The notes under the pieces: model-generated
Database searches by the model: none
What the model saw: only the letters and a program-made list of their open reading frames with translations
What the model was told of the DNA's origin: nothing
Shown: positions 8,987-18,742 of the stretch, one piece after another
Position numbering within the stretch: position 1 is the stretch's first letter
Layout of the letters: every line of letters begins with the position of its first letter
Made by a program: the position numbers and the translations under genes
Source: Streptomyces humidus
GTDB taxonomy: Bacteria; Actinomycetota; Actinomycetes; Streptomycetales; Streptomycetaceae
NCBI RefSeq assembly: GCF_014649655.1
Contig: NZ_BMTL01000002.1
Span: forward strand, 124,001-188,000
Direction of reading: 5' to 3'
Length of the DNA: 64,000 nt

Positions 8987-11425
8987 TCACGCCTCCCAGA
9001 CGGCAGCAGCCGTACGGTCGTCGGCATAGCCCTTCACCCTCACCTGGGTATCGACGAGGAAGGCGGCGAGGCCGGGCGGGGAAGGGTCCGACCAGCGGTC
9101 CGTCAGATACGCGGACAGCCCGGGCTCGCCGCGCAGGGGGTCGGCCAGCCCGTCGGTGCACATCAGGAGCGTGTCACCCGGGCGTGCCACGGAGGCCCGG
9201 AAGCGGAAGGGGTCCCTCGGCGGTTCGGGATCCGGGTCGTAGGGGTTGGGCGGAGTGGTGACGCCCAGGTCCATGGTGAGCCGGTCGCCCTCGGGCGTCT
9301 CCGCCGGGAGCGACCCGAACCCGACGACCGGCTCGCCGGCGACCTCGCCCACCTGCGGTTCGATGTCCCGCCACACGCCGCCGCGCAGCCGGAACAGCCC
9401 GCCGCCGCCCATGCCGAAGAACACGCGCGTGCGGCATTCGGGAGCTGCGGGCAACAGCAGACAGCGCAGGGTGGCCGCGTACTCCTCGGGCTCGAGACCC
9501 TGTTCAGCGGCGTCGGCACGGAGCCGGCCCAGGCTGCGGTCGGTGAGCCGGTGCAGGCCGGACTTCAGATCGCCGCGCCGGGCCGCCCTTATGTCCTCGG
9601 CGAGCCGGACGTGGCTGCGGCCCACGGCCCGCCCGATCCACCGGCACAGCTCGGCGGCCGCACGATGCGCGCCCGGAGTCGCCCTGGCGCCGCTCGCCAT
9701 CGCAACCAGGATCAGCGCCTGCTCGCCCGTCCCGAAGCGGGCGGTGAGAAGCGAGTCCCGACGCGGCTCCCCCCGGTATCGGGGGGAATCGCCCCGCACG
9801 GACGCGGCCCGCAGCGCCCAGGCTCCGTACCGGGCGCCCTCCAGGACGGTGTCGGCGACCAGGTCGTCCAACTCGTCCGGGTCGGCGGCGGGGAGAGCTC
9901 TGGGCTCGGCGTCGTAGGTGGGCGGCCCGGAACCGACGTAGTCCTTGGACGCGGGAAGTACGGGAATGTCCAGGACGGTGGGCCGGTGGTCGCGCGGAGC
10001 AGGCTCGCCGGCCCTGTCCGGGGCGCGCGCGGGGGCGCCCCGGGCAGGGGCCAGGGAAGGGGCCGGGGCAGGCTCCGAGGCGGGAGGGGACGACGGATCA
10101 GCAGGGGGGAACGAGGACGCCGGGCCGTCGGCGTGGGCGGTAGGGGCCCTCGGGGGCAGCGGGGGCAGCGGGGGACGGGCAGATGCGGGCGGCCGCACGG
10201 GATGAGGGGGTGGCACGGGATGAGGGGGTGGCACGGTGGCGGGTGCAGGTGGCACGGGCAGCCCAGGGGGCACGGCAGGTGCGGCGGGGACTGCAGCGGC
10301 TGCAGGCGCGGCAGAGGCCGGGGGGACGACCGGCGCGGGAGGAACCGTAGACGCGGGAGGGACGGCCGACGTCGCACCGGGGTGGGACCGGTCGGTCGTG
10401 GGCGTCGCAGGTGGGTTGGACGCCGTGGGTGCGGGCGGCGGCTGGCGCGAGGGAGTCGTTGCCGGTGAGAAGGGTGAAGGCGGCTGCGACATGCGTGGTT
10501 CGCAGGATGTGGACGCCGTCCGCGACGTCGCGTCGCCGTCGGTCGGAGCGGGTGCGGCACCGGCGTCCCGGACCGTCTGCTCGGCGAACCCGGGCGGCAG
10601 CGGACCGGGCGGGACATCCGCACGGTCGGGAGGCACGTCCGACGGCGGTTCCGTACGGGTCCCCCAGCCCAGATCGCCCCTGGCGTCGGTCCGCACATCG
10701 CTTCGGGCCTCCGGGCCGGTGCCCTCGGCGCCCCGGCCGGGGGCGCGGCCGTCGGCTACCGGTCTGCTCTCAGGCCCCCAGGTGCTGCGGTCCCCCGCGT
10801 CTCGCCCCGTGCCGGGTGCAGTGGGTGCGGTGGGTACAGGCGCGGCCGGCACACCGGGCGGCCGGCTTGCGCGCGGCGGAACGGCGGGCTCCGACGACGG
10901 AATCGGCCCCGGCGACGTCGCGCCCTGCGAGGTCCACCAATCGGTGTGTGCGCCGGCTCCGGTCCGTTCGGCGCGCGGCGAGGGCAGCGGCCCGACGACG
11001 CCGGAGGCGGCCTCGCCGCCCACCGCACCGCCCGCCGCACCCCCCACCTCATTGCCCATCGCGCCATGACCCGTACTGTCGTGGCTCGTCGCGTCGCGCG
11101 TGGCCGGCGAGTCGTCCGCTTCGCCGTCCGGGTAGCGTCTGAAGGCCGGATCCCGGACCGCGTCCGGACCTCGTCCCGCCGACAGGTTCCGCACGCCATC
11201 CGGGTCCCGCACGCCCGCCGGGGCCCCCGGGTCGACGCGGCCGCCGTCATCCGGTCGCGCGCCGTCCGTCGCGCCCGTGGAGCGCACTGTTCCGGCGGCC
11301 GAGGCGAAGCGGTCGTCCAGTGAGTCGGCGACGGGCGCGGGCCCCGTGTCCTCGGTGGCGTCCTCGTACAGCTGCCGCCACCAGTCGTCCTCGCGACCGG
11401 TGGGCCTTCCCCCCTGCTGGCTCAT
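8987..11425 (-). CDS. Large Pro-rich protein with C-terminal PP2C-like domain
   Basis: An 812-residue protein. About the first 550 residues are disordered Pro/Ala/Ser/Asp-rich sequence, with a small ordered-looking start (GREDDWWRQLYED). The last 270 residues resemble a PPM/PP2C serine/threonine phosphatase: GDTLLMCTDGLADPL and the final YADDRTAAAVWEA match the metal-binding Asp motifs near the domain end. The first motif, usually a VADGMG-type stretch, reads ILVAMASGARAT here, so one metal-binding Asp seems missing and activity is uncertain. Similar long PP2C-like proteins are widespread in Streptomyces. The ATG at 11425 is taken because upstream codons lack coding bias. Confidence 0.8.
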   Translation of the reverse strand: MSQQGGRPTGREDDWWRQLYEDATEDTGPAPVADSLDDRFASAAGTVRSTGATDGARPDDGGRVDPGAPAGVRDPDGVRNLSAGRGPDAVRDPAFRRYPDGEADDSPATRDATSHDSTGHGAMGNEVGGAAGGAVGGEAASGVVGPLPSPRAERTGAGAHTDWWTSQGATSPGPIPSSEPAVPPRASRPPGVPAAPVPTAPTAPGTGRDAGDRSTWGPESRPVADGRAPGRGAEGTGPEARSDVRTDARGDLGWGTRTEPPSDVPPDRADVPPGPLPPGFAEQTVRDAGAAPAPTDGDATSRTASTSCEPRMSQPPSPFSPATTPSRQPPPAPTASNPPATPTTDRSHPGATSAVPPASTVPPAPVVPPASAAPAAAAVPAAPAVPPGLPVPPAPATVPPPHPVPPPHPVRPPASARPPLPPLPPRAPTAHADGPASSFPPADPSSPPASEPAPAPSLAPARGAPARAPDRAGEPAPRDHRPTVLDIPVLPASKDYVGSGPPTYDAEPRALPAADPDELDDLVADTVLEGARYGAWALRAASVRGDSPRYRGEPRRDSLLTARFGTGEQALILVAMASGARATPGAHRAAAELCRWIGRAVGRSHVRLAEDIRAARRGDLKSGLHRLTDRSLGRLRADAAEQGLEPEEYAATLRCLLLPAAPECRTRVFFGMGGGGLFRLRGGVWRDIEPQVGEVAGEPVVGFGSLPAETPEGDRLTMDLGVTTPPNPYDPDPEPPRDPFRFRASVARPGDTLLMCTDGLADPLRGEPGLSAYLTDRWSDPSPPGLAAFLVDTQVRVKGYADDRTAAAVWEA

Positions 11426-11751
11426 GCCGCCAATTGTCCACCGCACGGCCCGTATGGAAACGGGGCATCCGGAAAATGCGCCACGCCACGGGTACCGAAC
11501 AGCTTCTCGAGAGGCGTCCGGAACGGTCGGCGGGCGAGCCGGGCCAGCCGGGCGCTCCGCTACGGTGGCCACCGGGCGAAGGGGCTGATGGAGCCGACGG
11601 GAGCGACCGCCCGGCTGCAACCGGGAAGGCACGCCTACGAGCCCGGCCCGGTGACCCGGGAACTGTGACGACACCGCTTACCAGCGTTTCACTGCTCTCC
11701 AGCCGTACGCCTTGACCTGCGCATTCTCTCCCGCTCAGGCACTCTGGGCAG
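11426..11751. other. Divergent intergenic region
   Basis: 326 bases between the leftward PP2C-like gene and the rightward DUF456 gene. It must carry both promoters. No gene or notable repeat seen. Confidence 0.5.
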
Positions 11752-12234
11752 ATGGGAGTGTGGGAACTCCTGCTGGTCGGACTCGTCATTCTGCTCGGCC
11801 TGTGCGGAGTGCTGGTGCCCGGCGTCCCAGGAACGTGGCTGGTGTGGGCCGCGGTCCTGTGGTGGGCGCTGGAAGATCCGCGGCCGGTCGCCTGGTTCGT
11901 GCTGGTCGGCGCGACGGTAGCGCTGTTTCTGTCCCAGGTGGTGCGCTGGGCCCTTCCCCCTCGCCGGTTGCGGGCGAGCGGCGCGACCCCGCGGATGGCG
12001 GTGTACGCGGGGGTCGGCGCGTTTCTCGGATTCTTCCTGCTCCCCGTGCTGGGCGCGATCCCCGGCTTCATGGGCGGCATCTACCTCTCCGAACGCCTCC
12101 GCCTCGGCCGCCACGGCGAAGCCCGCGCCGCCCTGCGCACAGCGATGCGCTCAGGCGGCTGGAGCGTACTGGCCGAACTGTTCACCTGCCTGCTGATCGC
12201 GGGGGCATGGCTCGGGGCGCAACTGTGGGGGTGA
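11752..12234 (+). CDS. DUF456 family membrane protein
   Basis: A 160-residue membrane protein of the DUF456 family, which is widespread in bacteria and of unknown function. Hydrophobic segments lie at about residues 5-40, 45-65, 84-110 and 138-156. The Gly-rich pair GVLVPGVPGTWLVWAA and VLGAIPGFMGGIYLSERL are the family's characteristic repeated glycine motifs. Length is typical. It stands alone, divergent from the PP2C-like gene and convergent with ogt. No clear ribosome binding site precedes the ATG. Confidence 0.9.
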   Translation: MGVWELLLVGLVILLGLCGVLVPGVPGTWLVWAAVLWWALEDPRPVAWFVLVGATVALFLSQVVRWALPPRRLRASGATPRMAVYAGVGAFLGFFLLPVLGAIPGFMGGIYLSERLRLGRHGEARAALRTAMRSGGWSVLAELFTCLLIAGAWLGAQLWG

Positions 12235-12508
12235 GGACGGTGGGCCGCTGACGGCCGTCAAGGCGAGCGGTGGTCGTCGGACGTTCACCGGGCGCCGGGC
12301 GATGGCCTGTCGCCGGGCGGTTTCCGGTCACCGGGCGGTTTCCGCTGCTGGACGACCGTTGTTGGTGACAGTCACCCCGATAGCGGGGATCACCGGTGAC
12401 GGACGGTCACCACGCGCGCACGGTCCTCGGCGCCGGACAGTCGCAGTGACGGTGTCGACGGGGTCGGCGGGATCGACGGGATCGACGGGGTCTGGACGTC
12501 GTCCGCCT

Positions 12509-13153
12509 TCAGACCGACGCTGCCGGAAGCGCCCCCTCCAGGGTCAGCAGTCGCACCTTTCGGTCCAGCCCGCCCGCGTATCCGGTCAGGGAGCCGTCGG
12601 CGCCGATGACCCGGTGGCAGGGCCGCACGATCAACAGGGGGTTCGCCCCGACTGCTCCGCCCACGGCTCGGACAGCCATTCTCGAGGCCCCGACCTGCGC
12701 GGCGACCTCACCATAGGTGGTGGTCGCCCCGTAGGGGACCGCGTCCAGGGCGGCCCACACCCGCTCACGGAACTCGGTGCCGTCGCTGCGCAGGGGAAGG
12801 GTGAACTCCTCGAGGTCCGCGGCGAAGTAGGCGTCGAGCTGTTCCCGCGCGGAACGGAAGGGTCCGGGATCGTGCCGCCAGTCCGCCCGTACGGTCCGCC
12901 CGCCCTTCTGCCCGGGCACGGAGAGCGAGGTAAGCGCTCCGTCGGGACCGGCGGTGAGCAGCAGGGGGCCGAGCGGGCTCTCCACACTCGTCCAGTACGT
13001 CGTCAGGTCCGCCTCGCGGCCCCTCGGGTCCGTCGGTTCGCCTGGATCCATGGAACCGGTCGGTCCCGCCGGCTCGGCCGGCTCGGTCAGGTTGATCAGC
13101 CCGGTCGGCTCGGTCAGGTCGGCGGGCTCGGTCAGGTCGGGCAGGTCGGTCAT
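12509..13153 (-). CDS. ogt: Methylated-DNA-protein cysteine S-methyltransferase
   Basis: Repairs O6-alkylguanine by transferring the alkyl group irreversibly to its own cysteine. The active-site motif is RPCHRVIG with Cys about residue 179, preceded by the helix-turn-helix DNA-binding part (YGATTTYGEVAAQVGASRMA) and followed by YAGGLDRKVRLLTLEG. The domain proper starts near residue 50; the first 50 residues are an Asp/Glu/Pro/Thr-rich tail made from an imperfect repeat of a GGCTCGGTCAGGT-like word, so an internal Met near residue 35 could be the true start. Its ATG overlaps the stop of the upstream ada-type gene by four bases (ATGA), showing translational coupling. Confidence 0.93.
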   Translation of the reverse strand: MTDLPDLTEPADLTEPTGLINLTEPAEPAGPTGSMDPGEPTDPRGREADLTTYWTSVESPLGPLLLTAGPDGALTSLSVPGQKGGRTVRADWRHDPGPFRSAREQLDAYFAADLEEFTLPLRSDGTEFRERVWAALDAVPYGATTTYGEVAAQVGASRMAVRAVGGAVGANPLLIVRPCHRVIGADGSLTGYAGGLDRKVRLLTLEGALPAASV

Positions 13154-14535
13154 CGTTCCTCCGCGGCGCGCAGATGATGCAGGGCGTAGGTGCGCCAGGG
13201 GCGCCAGGTGTCGGGGACGTCCGCGCCGGGCGGCGCGACGTCGGGGTCGCCGAGGGCGCGGGCACGGATCGCGGCGATCGTCCGGGCGTCCAGGCCGGGC
13301 AGGGCCGACAGCGTCTCCTGGGCGTCGTCCCGGTCGACGCCCGGGTCCAGCCGTACGGTGCCGTCGGCGAGGGCGGCGACCAGGGCGCGCAGCGTGCCGT
13401 CAGGCTCGGCCTCGGCCACAACGGCGGGCTCGGGGAAGAGATGGGTGAGAGTCCCGCAAGGGGCGTCGAGGACCTTGCCGTACGCACGCACGAGCCGCTC
13501 CGTCCCGGCCCGCCCGACGAGCGCCCGCACCGCGTACTCCTCCGGGTCTGCCGCTCCCGGCGCGCGCAGCCCGGGGCGGGCGACGATCAACGGAGCGAGC
13601 CGCGGATCGGCGCCGAGCCGCTCGTCGACGGCGTACGGGTCGGCGTCGAGGTCGAAGAGCCGCCGCAGCCGTTGGACGGCGGTGGTGAGGTCCCGGAGGT
13701 CGGTGAGGTGCAGCCGGGCGTCGAGCCAGCCGCCGGGATGGACGGCCGAGGCCCCGCCCGGGTTCCCCGCTCGCTCGTCCACGGCGACGATTCCGGTGCC
13801 GTACGGCAGCCGCAGCGTACGGCGGTAGGTGCGCCGGCCGGCCGGGCCGCCCACCTCCTCCACCCCGGCCACGGTCTCACGCTGCAGCAGGTCGAACACT
13901 GCCGGTGCGTGGTACGGGCCCCGGTGGGCGAGTCTCAACGGGATCCCGGCTGAGGGGGCGGCGGTACGGCACGACGCGCGCACGGCGGCCCGCAGCCCGG
14001 TGGGTGTCGTCGCGTACACGGCCCGGACGGTGTCGTTGAACTGACGCACACTGGCGAACCCGGCCGCGAAGGCGATCTCGGTGACCGGCAGCCCGGTCGT
14101 CTGCAGCAGGAGTCGCGCGGTGTGCGCGCGCTGCGCCCGGGCGAGCGCGACCGGTCCCGCGCCGAGCTCGGCCGTGAGCTGCCGCTGCACCTGACGGGCG
14201 CTGTAGCCGAGTCGGTCGGCCAGCCCGCTGACGCCCTCCCGGTCGACGATCCCGTCGCCGATCAGACGCATGGCACGGCCGACGACGTCGGCCCGCGCGT
14301 TCCACTCCGCCGATCCCGGCACGGCGTCCGGGCGGCACCGCCGGCAGGCCCGGAAACCCGAGCCCTGCGCGGCGGCGGCCGTCGCGAAGAACCGCACGTT
14401 GTGACGTTTCGGCGTCCCGGCCGGGCAACTGGGCCGGCAGTAGATGCCGGTGGTCTCGACGGCGAAGAAGAACTCTCCGTCGAACCGGGCGTCCCTGCTG
14501 CGGACCGCTTCGTAGCGGGTTTCCTGGTCCGTCAT
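13150..14535 (-). CDS. ada: Ada/AlkA fusion: alkylation response regulator and DNA glycosylase
   Basis: A 461-residue fusion. The N-terminal Ada domain has the zinc cysteines C33, C37, C64 and C67 (YCRPSCPAG and CRRCRP); in E. coli Ada the first of these accepts methyl from phosphotriesters and turns the protein into an activator. An AraC-type helix-turn-helix follows (about 85-180), then an AlkA-like N-terminal domain and a helix-hairpin-helix glycosylase domain that removes alkylated bases (about 200-455, with a conserved Asp in PGADVPDTWRPWRTYALHHL). It forms one operon with ogt downstream, so regulator, glycosylase and methyltransferase are made together. Autoactivation upon methyl damage is expected from the family. 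Confidence 0.92.
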   Translation of the reverse strand: MTDQETRYEAVRSRDARFDGEFFFAVETTGIYCRPSCPAGTPKRHNVRFFATAAAAQGSGFRACRRCRPDAVPGSAEWNARADVVGRAMRLIGDGIVDREGVSGLADRLGYSARQVQRQLTAELGAGPVALARAQRAHTARLLLQTTGLPVTEIAFAAGFASVRQFNDTVRAVYATTPTGLRAAVRASCRTAAPSAGIPLRLAHRGPYHAPAVFDLLQRETVAGVEEVGGPAGRRTYRRTLRLPYGTGIVAVDERAGNPGGASAVHPGGWLDARLHLTDLRDLTTAVQRLRRLFDLDADPYAVDERLGADPRLAPLIVARPGLRAPGAADPEEYAVRALVGRAGTERLVRAYGKVLDAPCGTLTHLFPEPAVVAEAEPDGTLRALVAALADGTVRLDPGVDRDDAQETLSALPGLDARTIAAIRARALGDPDVAPPGADVPDTWRPWRTYALHHLRAAEER

Positions 14536-15135
14536 GAGTCCCAGTCTCAGCCCGGGAGGGAAACCTAGCTAGCGGAAATCGGACGTGGCGGTGGTGACCT
14601 CACGGACGTCACCACCGGCCCAGCTGGTTCCCCCCGGCGCAGTCGACCACTCGCCGCCGCACCCCCGCTCGCCCACCTTCACCGCCCCGCCGCCCAGGTG
14701 ATCGTGCGGAACCGCATGAAGAACCCGAACGGCGAACAGCATCAGCAGGCAGAACGCGACAGCACGAACTGCATGAACAGCGCGAACGGGTTCGAGCGAC
14801 GTGACGACGTGAAAGGCGTGACGACATGAACGGCGCGTCCGGGGTGAAGGGCATGTCCGGGATGAACGGCGCGTCCGGGGTGAAGGGCATGTCCGGGATG
14901 AACGGCGCGTCCGGGGTGAAGGGCATGTCCGGGATGAACGGCGCGTCCGGGGTGAAACCGGTTACGCAAAAGGAACGGCCTGCGCACAGGAAACCGCCTT
15001 CGCAACGGAAACCCCCGCACCACGGGATGCAACCGGTTACCGAACGAGAATCGCTACGAGATCGCTTCCCGACAGAGTAAGCGTTTATCCTGCGCATCCC
15101 GCTGGTCAGCCCCTGGCCTACCGCTGGTCAACCGG
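14536..15135. other. 600-bp region upstream of ada with repeats
   Basis: Contains the leftward promoter of ada-ogt. It also holds a 36-bp tandem repeat (listed separately), a chain of short plus-strand frames (14716-14829 and 14826-15080, overlapping by ATGA), three copies of AACCGGTTAC (14956-14965, 15031-15040, 15130-15139) and a GTAAGCGTTTA word near 15077. Whether the short frames are translated is open. Confidence 0.5.
14826..14956 (+). repeat. 36-bp tandem repeat, 3.6 copies
   Basis: Three exact copies begin at 14826, 14862 and 14898 and a partial fourth at 14934. Each begins ATGAACGGCGCG and in that frame encodes the 12-residue unit MNGASGVKGMSG, with G or C at every third position. 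It is not a CRISPR: the units touch each other with no spacers. Confidence 0.95.
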
Positions 15136-16260
15136 TTACCGAGGCGGTGCCGGCCACCAAGGCCCCCGGCCCCTCTTCGCCTCGCCCGCCGCGCGGCCCT
15201 CTGCCTGCCTGCGCTTCCAGTCCTGGCGAACGCCGGCCCGCACGCGTGCGTCGGACTTGGCGACGATCCGCTGGTTCTCCCGGACGAGTTTGCGGTAACT
15301 CTCCAGTCTGCGCAGGGGCAGTTCGCCTTCGTCGACGGCCGCCCGCACGGCGCACCCTGGCTCGGCGTCGTGCGCGCAGTCGTGGAACCGGCAGTCCCGG
15401 GCGAACTCCGCGATCTCCGAGAACACCTGACCGACGCCGCCGCCGGCGTCCCAGAGGCCGACGCCACGCAGTCCGGGCGTATCGATGAGGACCCCACCGT
15501 CGGGAAGCGGCAGCAGGTTGCGGGTAGTGGTGGTGTGCCGCCCCTTGCCGTCCATGTCACGGGTGGCCTGGACGTCCATCACGTCGTCGCCGACGAGCGC
15601 GTTGGCGAGTGTGGACTTGCCCGCGCCCGACGCCCCGAGCAGCACGGAGGTGCCCCGCCCGATCAGCGCCGCCAACTCCTGGACGCCCTCGCCCTCACGG
15701 GCGCAGACGGTCAGCACGGGTACGCCGGGTGCGCTCGCCACGACGTCCTCGACCAGGTGGGACAAGGTGACCGGATCGGGCACCAGGTCGGCTTTGGTGA
15801 GCACGACGACAGGCTGGGCGCCGGACTCCCACGCCAGGGCCAGAAACCGCTCGACGCGGCCCAGGTCCAGGTCGACGGCCAGGGACATCGCGACGACCGC
15901 GTGGTCGACGTTCGCGGCGAGGATCTGTCCTTCGGAGCGCTTGGAGGAGGTGGAGCGCACGAAGGCGGTACGGCGCGGGAGGAGCGTCCGTACATATCGT
16001 GGATCGCTGCCGGCGGGGTCGACGGCAACCCAGTCCCCCGTGCATACGACCTTCATCGGGTCGCGAGGCACGACGAACTCGGTGTCGGCACGGACGACGC
16101 CGGCCTCGGTGACCACGTCGCACATACCTCGGTCGACGCGCACCACACGGCCGGGCAGCAGACTCTGCACGGAATACGGGAGAAACTCGGTTTCCCAGCC
16201 TTCGTCCCAGCCGTAGGCGGCGAGAGGATGCGAAGAAACCGATGAGGAGGAGAAATGCAA
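15136..16260 (-). CDS. rsgA: Ribosome small subunit-dependent GTPase A
   Basis: A circularly permuted GTPase that acts in late maturation of the 30S subunit and is stimulated by ribosomes. An OB-fold covers about residues 30-100. The permuted order is plain: G4 LTKAD (154-158), then G1 GASGAGKST (209-217), then G3 DTPGL (260-264). The C-terminal zinc-binding cluster is DCRFHDCAHDAEPGC (289-303). The basic tail QDWKRRQAEGRAAGEAKRGR is usual. At 374 residues it is a normal length. A palindromic LacI-type word lies about 50 bases upstream of the start (16307-16322). Confidence 0.93.
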   Translation of the reverse strand: MHFSSSSVSSHPLAAYGWDEGWETEFLPYSVQSLLPGRVVRVDRGMCDVVTEAGVVRADTEFVVPRDPMKVVCTGDWVAVDPAGSDPRYVRTLLPRRTAFVRSTSSKRSEGQILAANVDHAVVAMSLAVDLDLGRVERFLALAWESGAQPVVVLTKADLVPDPVTLSHLVEDVVASAPGVPVLTVCAREGEGVQELAALIGRGTSVLLGASGAGKSTLANALVGDDVMDVQATRDMDGKGRHTTTTRNLLPLPDGGVLIDTPGLRGVGLWDAGGGVGQVFSEIAEFARDCRFHDCAHDAEPGCAVRAAVDEGELPLRRLESYRKLVRENQRIVAKSDARVRAGVRQDWKRRQAEGRAAGEAKRGRGPWWPAPPR

Positions 16261-16306
16261 GGGAGACCCTTCACAGGGGCAGCCTCGGCAGCACGCCGCT
16301 CCCGCA

Positions 16307-16322
16307 CGTGAAAGCGTTCACG
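16307..16322. promoter_or_regulatory. Palindromic operator-like site upstream of rsgA
   Basis: CGTGAAAGCGTTCACG has 6-bp perfect arms (CGTGAA and TTCACG) around a central AGCG. The shape matches LacI-family operators. It lies about 47 bases before the rsgA start, in the right place to control it. The binding protein is unknown. Confidence 0.5.
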
Positions 16323-16631
16323 TAAAGGAATGCAGAAGGGAACGGAGCGAGAATTCGGTCAGCCGGAGACCGCGGGGGTGGAGTGAACGAACGTCTGGCC
16401 GCTGCGCGCAGCGCCCCTGGTGGCCACGGTCATCGGTCACACCCCCCTGTTCCTCGTACAGCTGACAGCGGCGGCCGACTCGGCCCCGCTGAAGACTCAC
16501 CCAGGATAGGGACGTCAGTAGCCGGTTGCCACTCAATTACCGTCCGGCGACGGGGAGGAGTCGTCGCTCGAGCGGAGGTGCCATCCGGCCTGAGCGACGA
16601 CAGAGAAAAGGCAAGGAGGTGACCCCTCTCC

Positions 16632-17073
<442 letters not shown>

Positions 17074-17254
17074 ACCGGACACCCCACGACGATGACGGCG
17101 CGGGCGACGGCCGGCGAGGCGACGGCTGCGCCGTCGCCCATGACGAACGGGCCGACCCGGGTCACGACTCAGCGGACGAAGACGGCTGCGGAACGGCCGG
17201 CTTGCCTCGGCCGGCGTGCCTCAAGAACCCGGCCGCTCACTCGGCTTCCCTGCC

Positions 17255-18742
17255 TCAAGAAGCCGTGCACGTCTTCCCGTTGAGGGTGAAGGCGTAGGGC
17301 GCTGAGTTCTTCTTCTGCCAGGAGGCGAGGAACCCGAAGGTGAGAGTGCCGTTCGCGGAGACGGTCCGGTTGTAGTCGGCGGCGGTCGCGGTGACGCGGG
17401 AGCCGTTCTGAGCGAGGCTCGCGTCCCACATCTGGTCCACCCGCTGGCCGTCGCGGAAGGACCAGGCCACGCGCCAGGAGTCGAGGGCGTCGGCGGTCGT
17501 GACGGTGACGGTGGCCTGGAAGCCGTCCGGCCACTGGTTGACCAGGTCGTAGCGGACCTCGCAGGCCGCCTCCGTCTCACTCCCCCCGGCGCCCGCGGTG
17601 GACGAGGAGGTCCCCTGGGGCTCGGGGTCGGGCTTGCTCGCCGTGCCGGTGTCGTCCGCCGACGGCGTGCCGTCCCCCGAGGGCACCGGGCCGGACGAGG
17701 GCGGCGCGGCAGAGGTGGCCGGCGAGGCGGACGGCAGGGCGGAGCCCGGCCCGGCCACCGGACTGCTGTCCGTGGGACCGCCCTTGGCGATGCGGTCGCC
17801 ACCACTGTCGCCCGGCATCATCGAGACGGCGAGCGCCAGCCCGGAGACGAGGACAGCGGCGGTGAGCAGTGCGTTGCGCCGCACGCGCGCCTTGCTCGCG
17901 GCGGCTCGTGCGGCTGCGCCCTCGGGGTCCGAGGTGTCGGGGCGTCCGGGGCCGAGGCGCACCTCGGCGGCCCGGCGGCGACGCTCCAGGTAGGCGAGAC
18001 CGCCCCAGCCGATAACACCCTGGGCGAGGGCCGCGGGCAGCCCTCCGCCGTGCAGACGCAGACAAGCCGCGGCCTCCGCGCACTCCACGCAGGTGGCAAG
18101 GTGTCGGGAAAGGTCGGCCGGGGTGTCGGCCGCGGGCGACCGGGTGACGGCGTCCAGCAACCGGACGTAGCTGCGGCACTCCGCGTCCATCGGCGTGTCG
18201 AGATGGTTGCGGTGACAGCGGTCTCGAAACAGGCCGCGGACTTCGTTGAGCTCTTCCACCGCGGCGCTCGGGTCCAGGCCCTGGCGGCGGACGACGGAGT
18301 GCAGCGGCAGCGCCTCCACCTCCGCCAGCCACAGCAGTGCGGCGTCCGGTTCCTGCATGTCGCGCAGGCCGCGCAGGGCGATGGGACGGCTCAGGGGCGG
18401 TCCGACATAGCGTGCGGCCTTGCCTGAGTTCAGCCACAGGCGCAGGTCGGGGTCGAGTTTGTGGCCTTGGCCCTGGGCTTCCCAGGCGGCGGCCGTGGTG
18501 CGCACGGCGGTCAGCAACAGGGGGATCCGGGGCAGCCGGGACGAGCGGCGGCCGGCACCTCGTGCGGTGCCGTCCTCGGCGGCGCGGGCCTCGCGTATGC
18601 CGAGCGCGAACGCCTCTCGGGCCAGCTGGTTGGCCGCGGTCGAGCCGGATGTGCACAGGTCCGCGTACGAAAGGACGGCGTCCCAGCACTCGGAGAACAG
18701 CGCGGCCTCGGCGGCGTCCTTCGGGGTCGGCAGGTCGGGCAT
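17255..18742 (-). CDS. Sigma-like/anti-sigma-like membrane protein with extracellular CBM2
   Basis: A 495-residue protein joining parts from inside and outside the cell. Residues 1-190 resemble the sigma-70 region 2/4 helices of ECF-type proteins (AALFSECWDAVLSYADLCT). Around 215-235 is a zinc-finger-like anti-sigma motif, HLATCVECAEAA. A membrane segment follows (NALLTAAVLVSGLALAVSMM, about 292-311), then a Ser/Pro/Gly linker of some 75 residues. The last 100 residues are a family 2 carbohydrate-binding module, starting CEVRYDLVNQWPDGFQATVTV and closing with the disulfide Cys in GKTCTAS. This layout suggests cell-surface sensing of cellulose or chitin coupled to gene control. The ATG has AGGAG close by. 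Confidence 0.8.
   Translation of the reverse strand: MPDLPTPKDAAEAALFSECWDAVLSYADLCTSGSTAANQLAREAFALGIREARAAEDGTARGAGRRSSRLPRIPLLLTAVRTTAAAWEAQGQGHKLDPDLRLWLNSGKAARYVGPPLSRPIALRGLRDMQEPDAALLWLAEVEALPLHSVVRRQGLDPSAAVEELNEVRGLFRDRCHRNHLDTPMDAECRSYVRLLDAVTRSPAADTPADLSRHLATCVECAEAAACLRLHGGGLPAALAQGVIGWGGLAYLERRRRAAEVRLGPGRPDTSDPEGAAARAAASKARVRRNALLTAAVLVSGLALAVSMMPGDSGGDRIAKGGPTDSSPVAGPGSALPSASPATSAAPPSSGPVPSGDGTPSADDTGTASKPDPEPQGTSSSTAGAGGSETEAACEVRYDLVNQWPDGFQATVTVTTADALDSWRVAWSFRDGQRVDQMWDASLAQNGSRVTATAADYNRTVSANGTLTFGFLASWQKKNSAPYAFTLNGKTCTAS

Noticed and set aside
12300..12500. Short GATCGACGGG-type repeats and small hairpins between DUF456 and ogt
   Set aside because: Too short and imperfect to call anything beyond GC-rich slippage.
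14826..14956. Possible CRISPR array because the repeat unit is 36 bp
   Set aside because: The units are directly adjacent without spacers and there are no cas genes.
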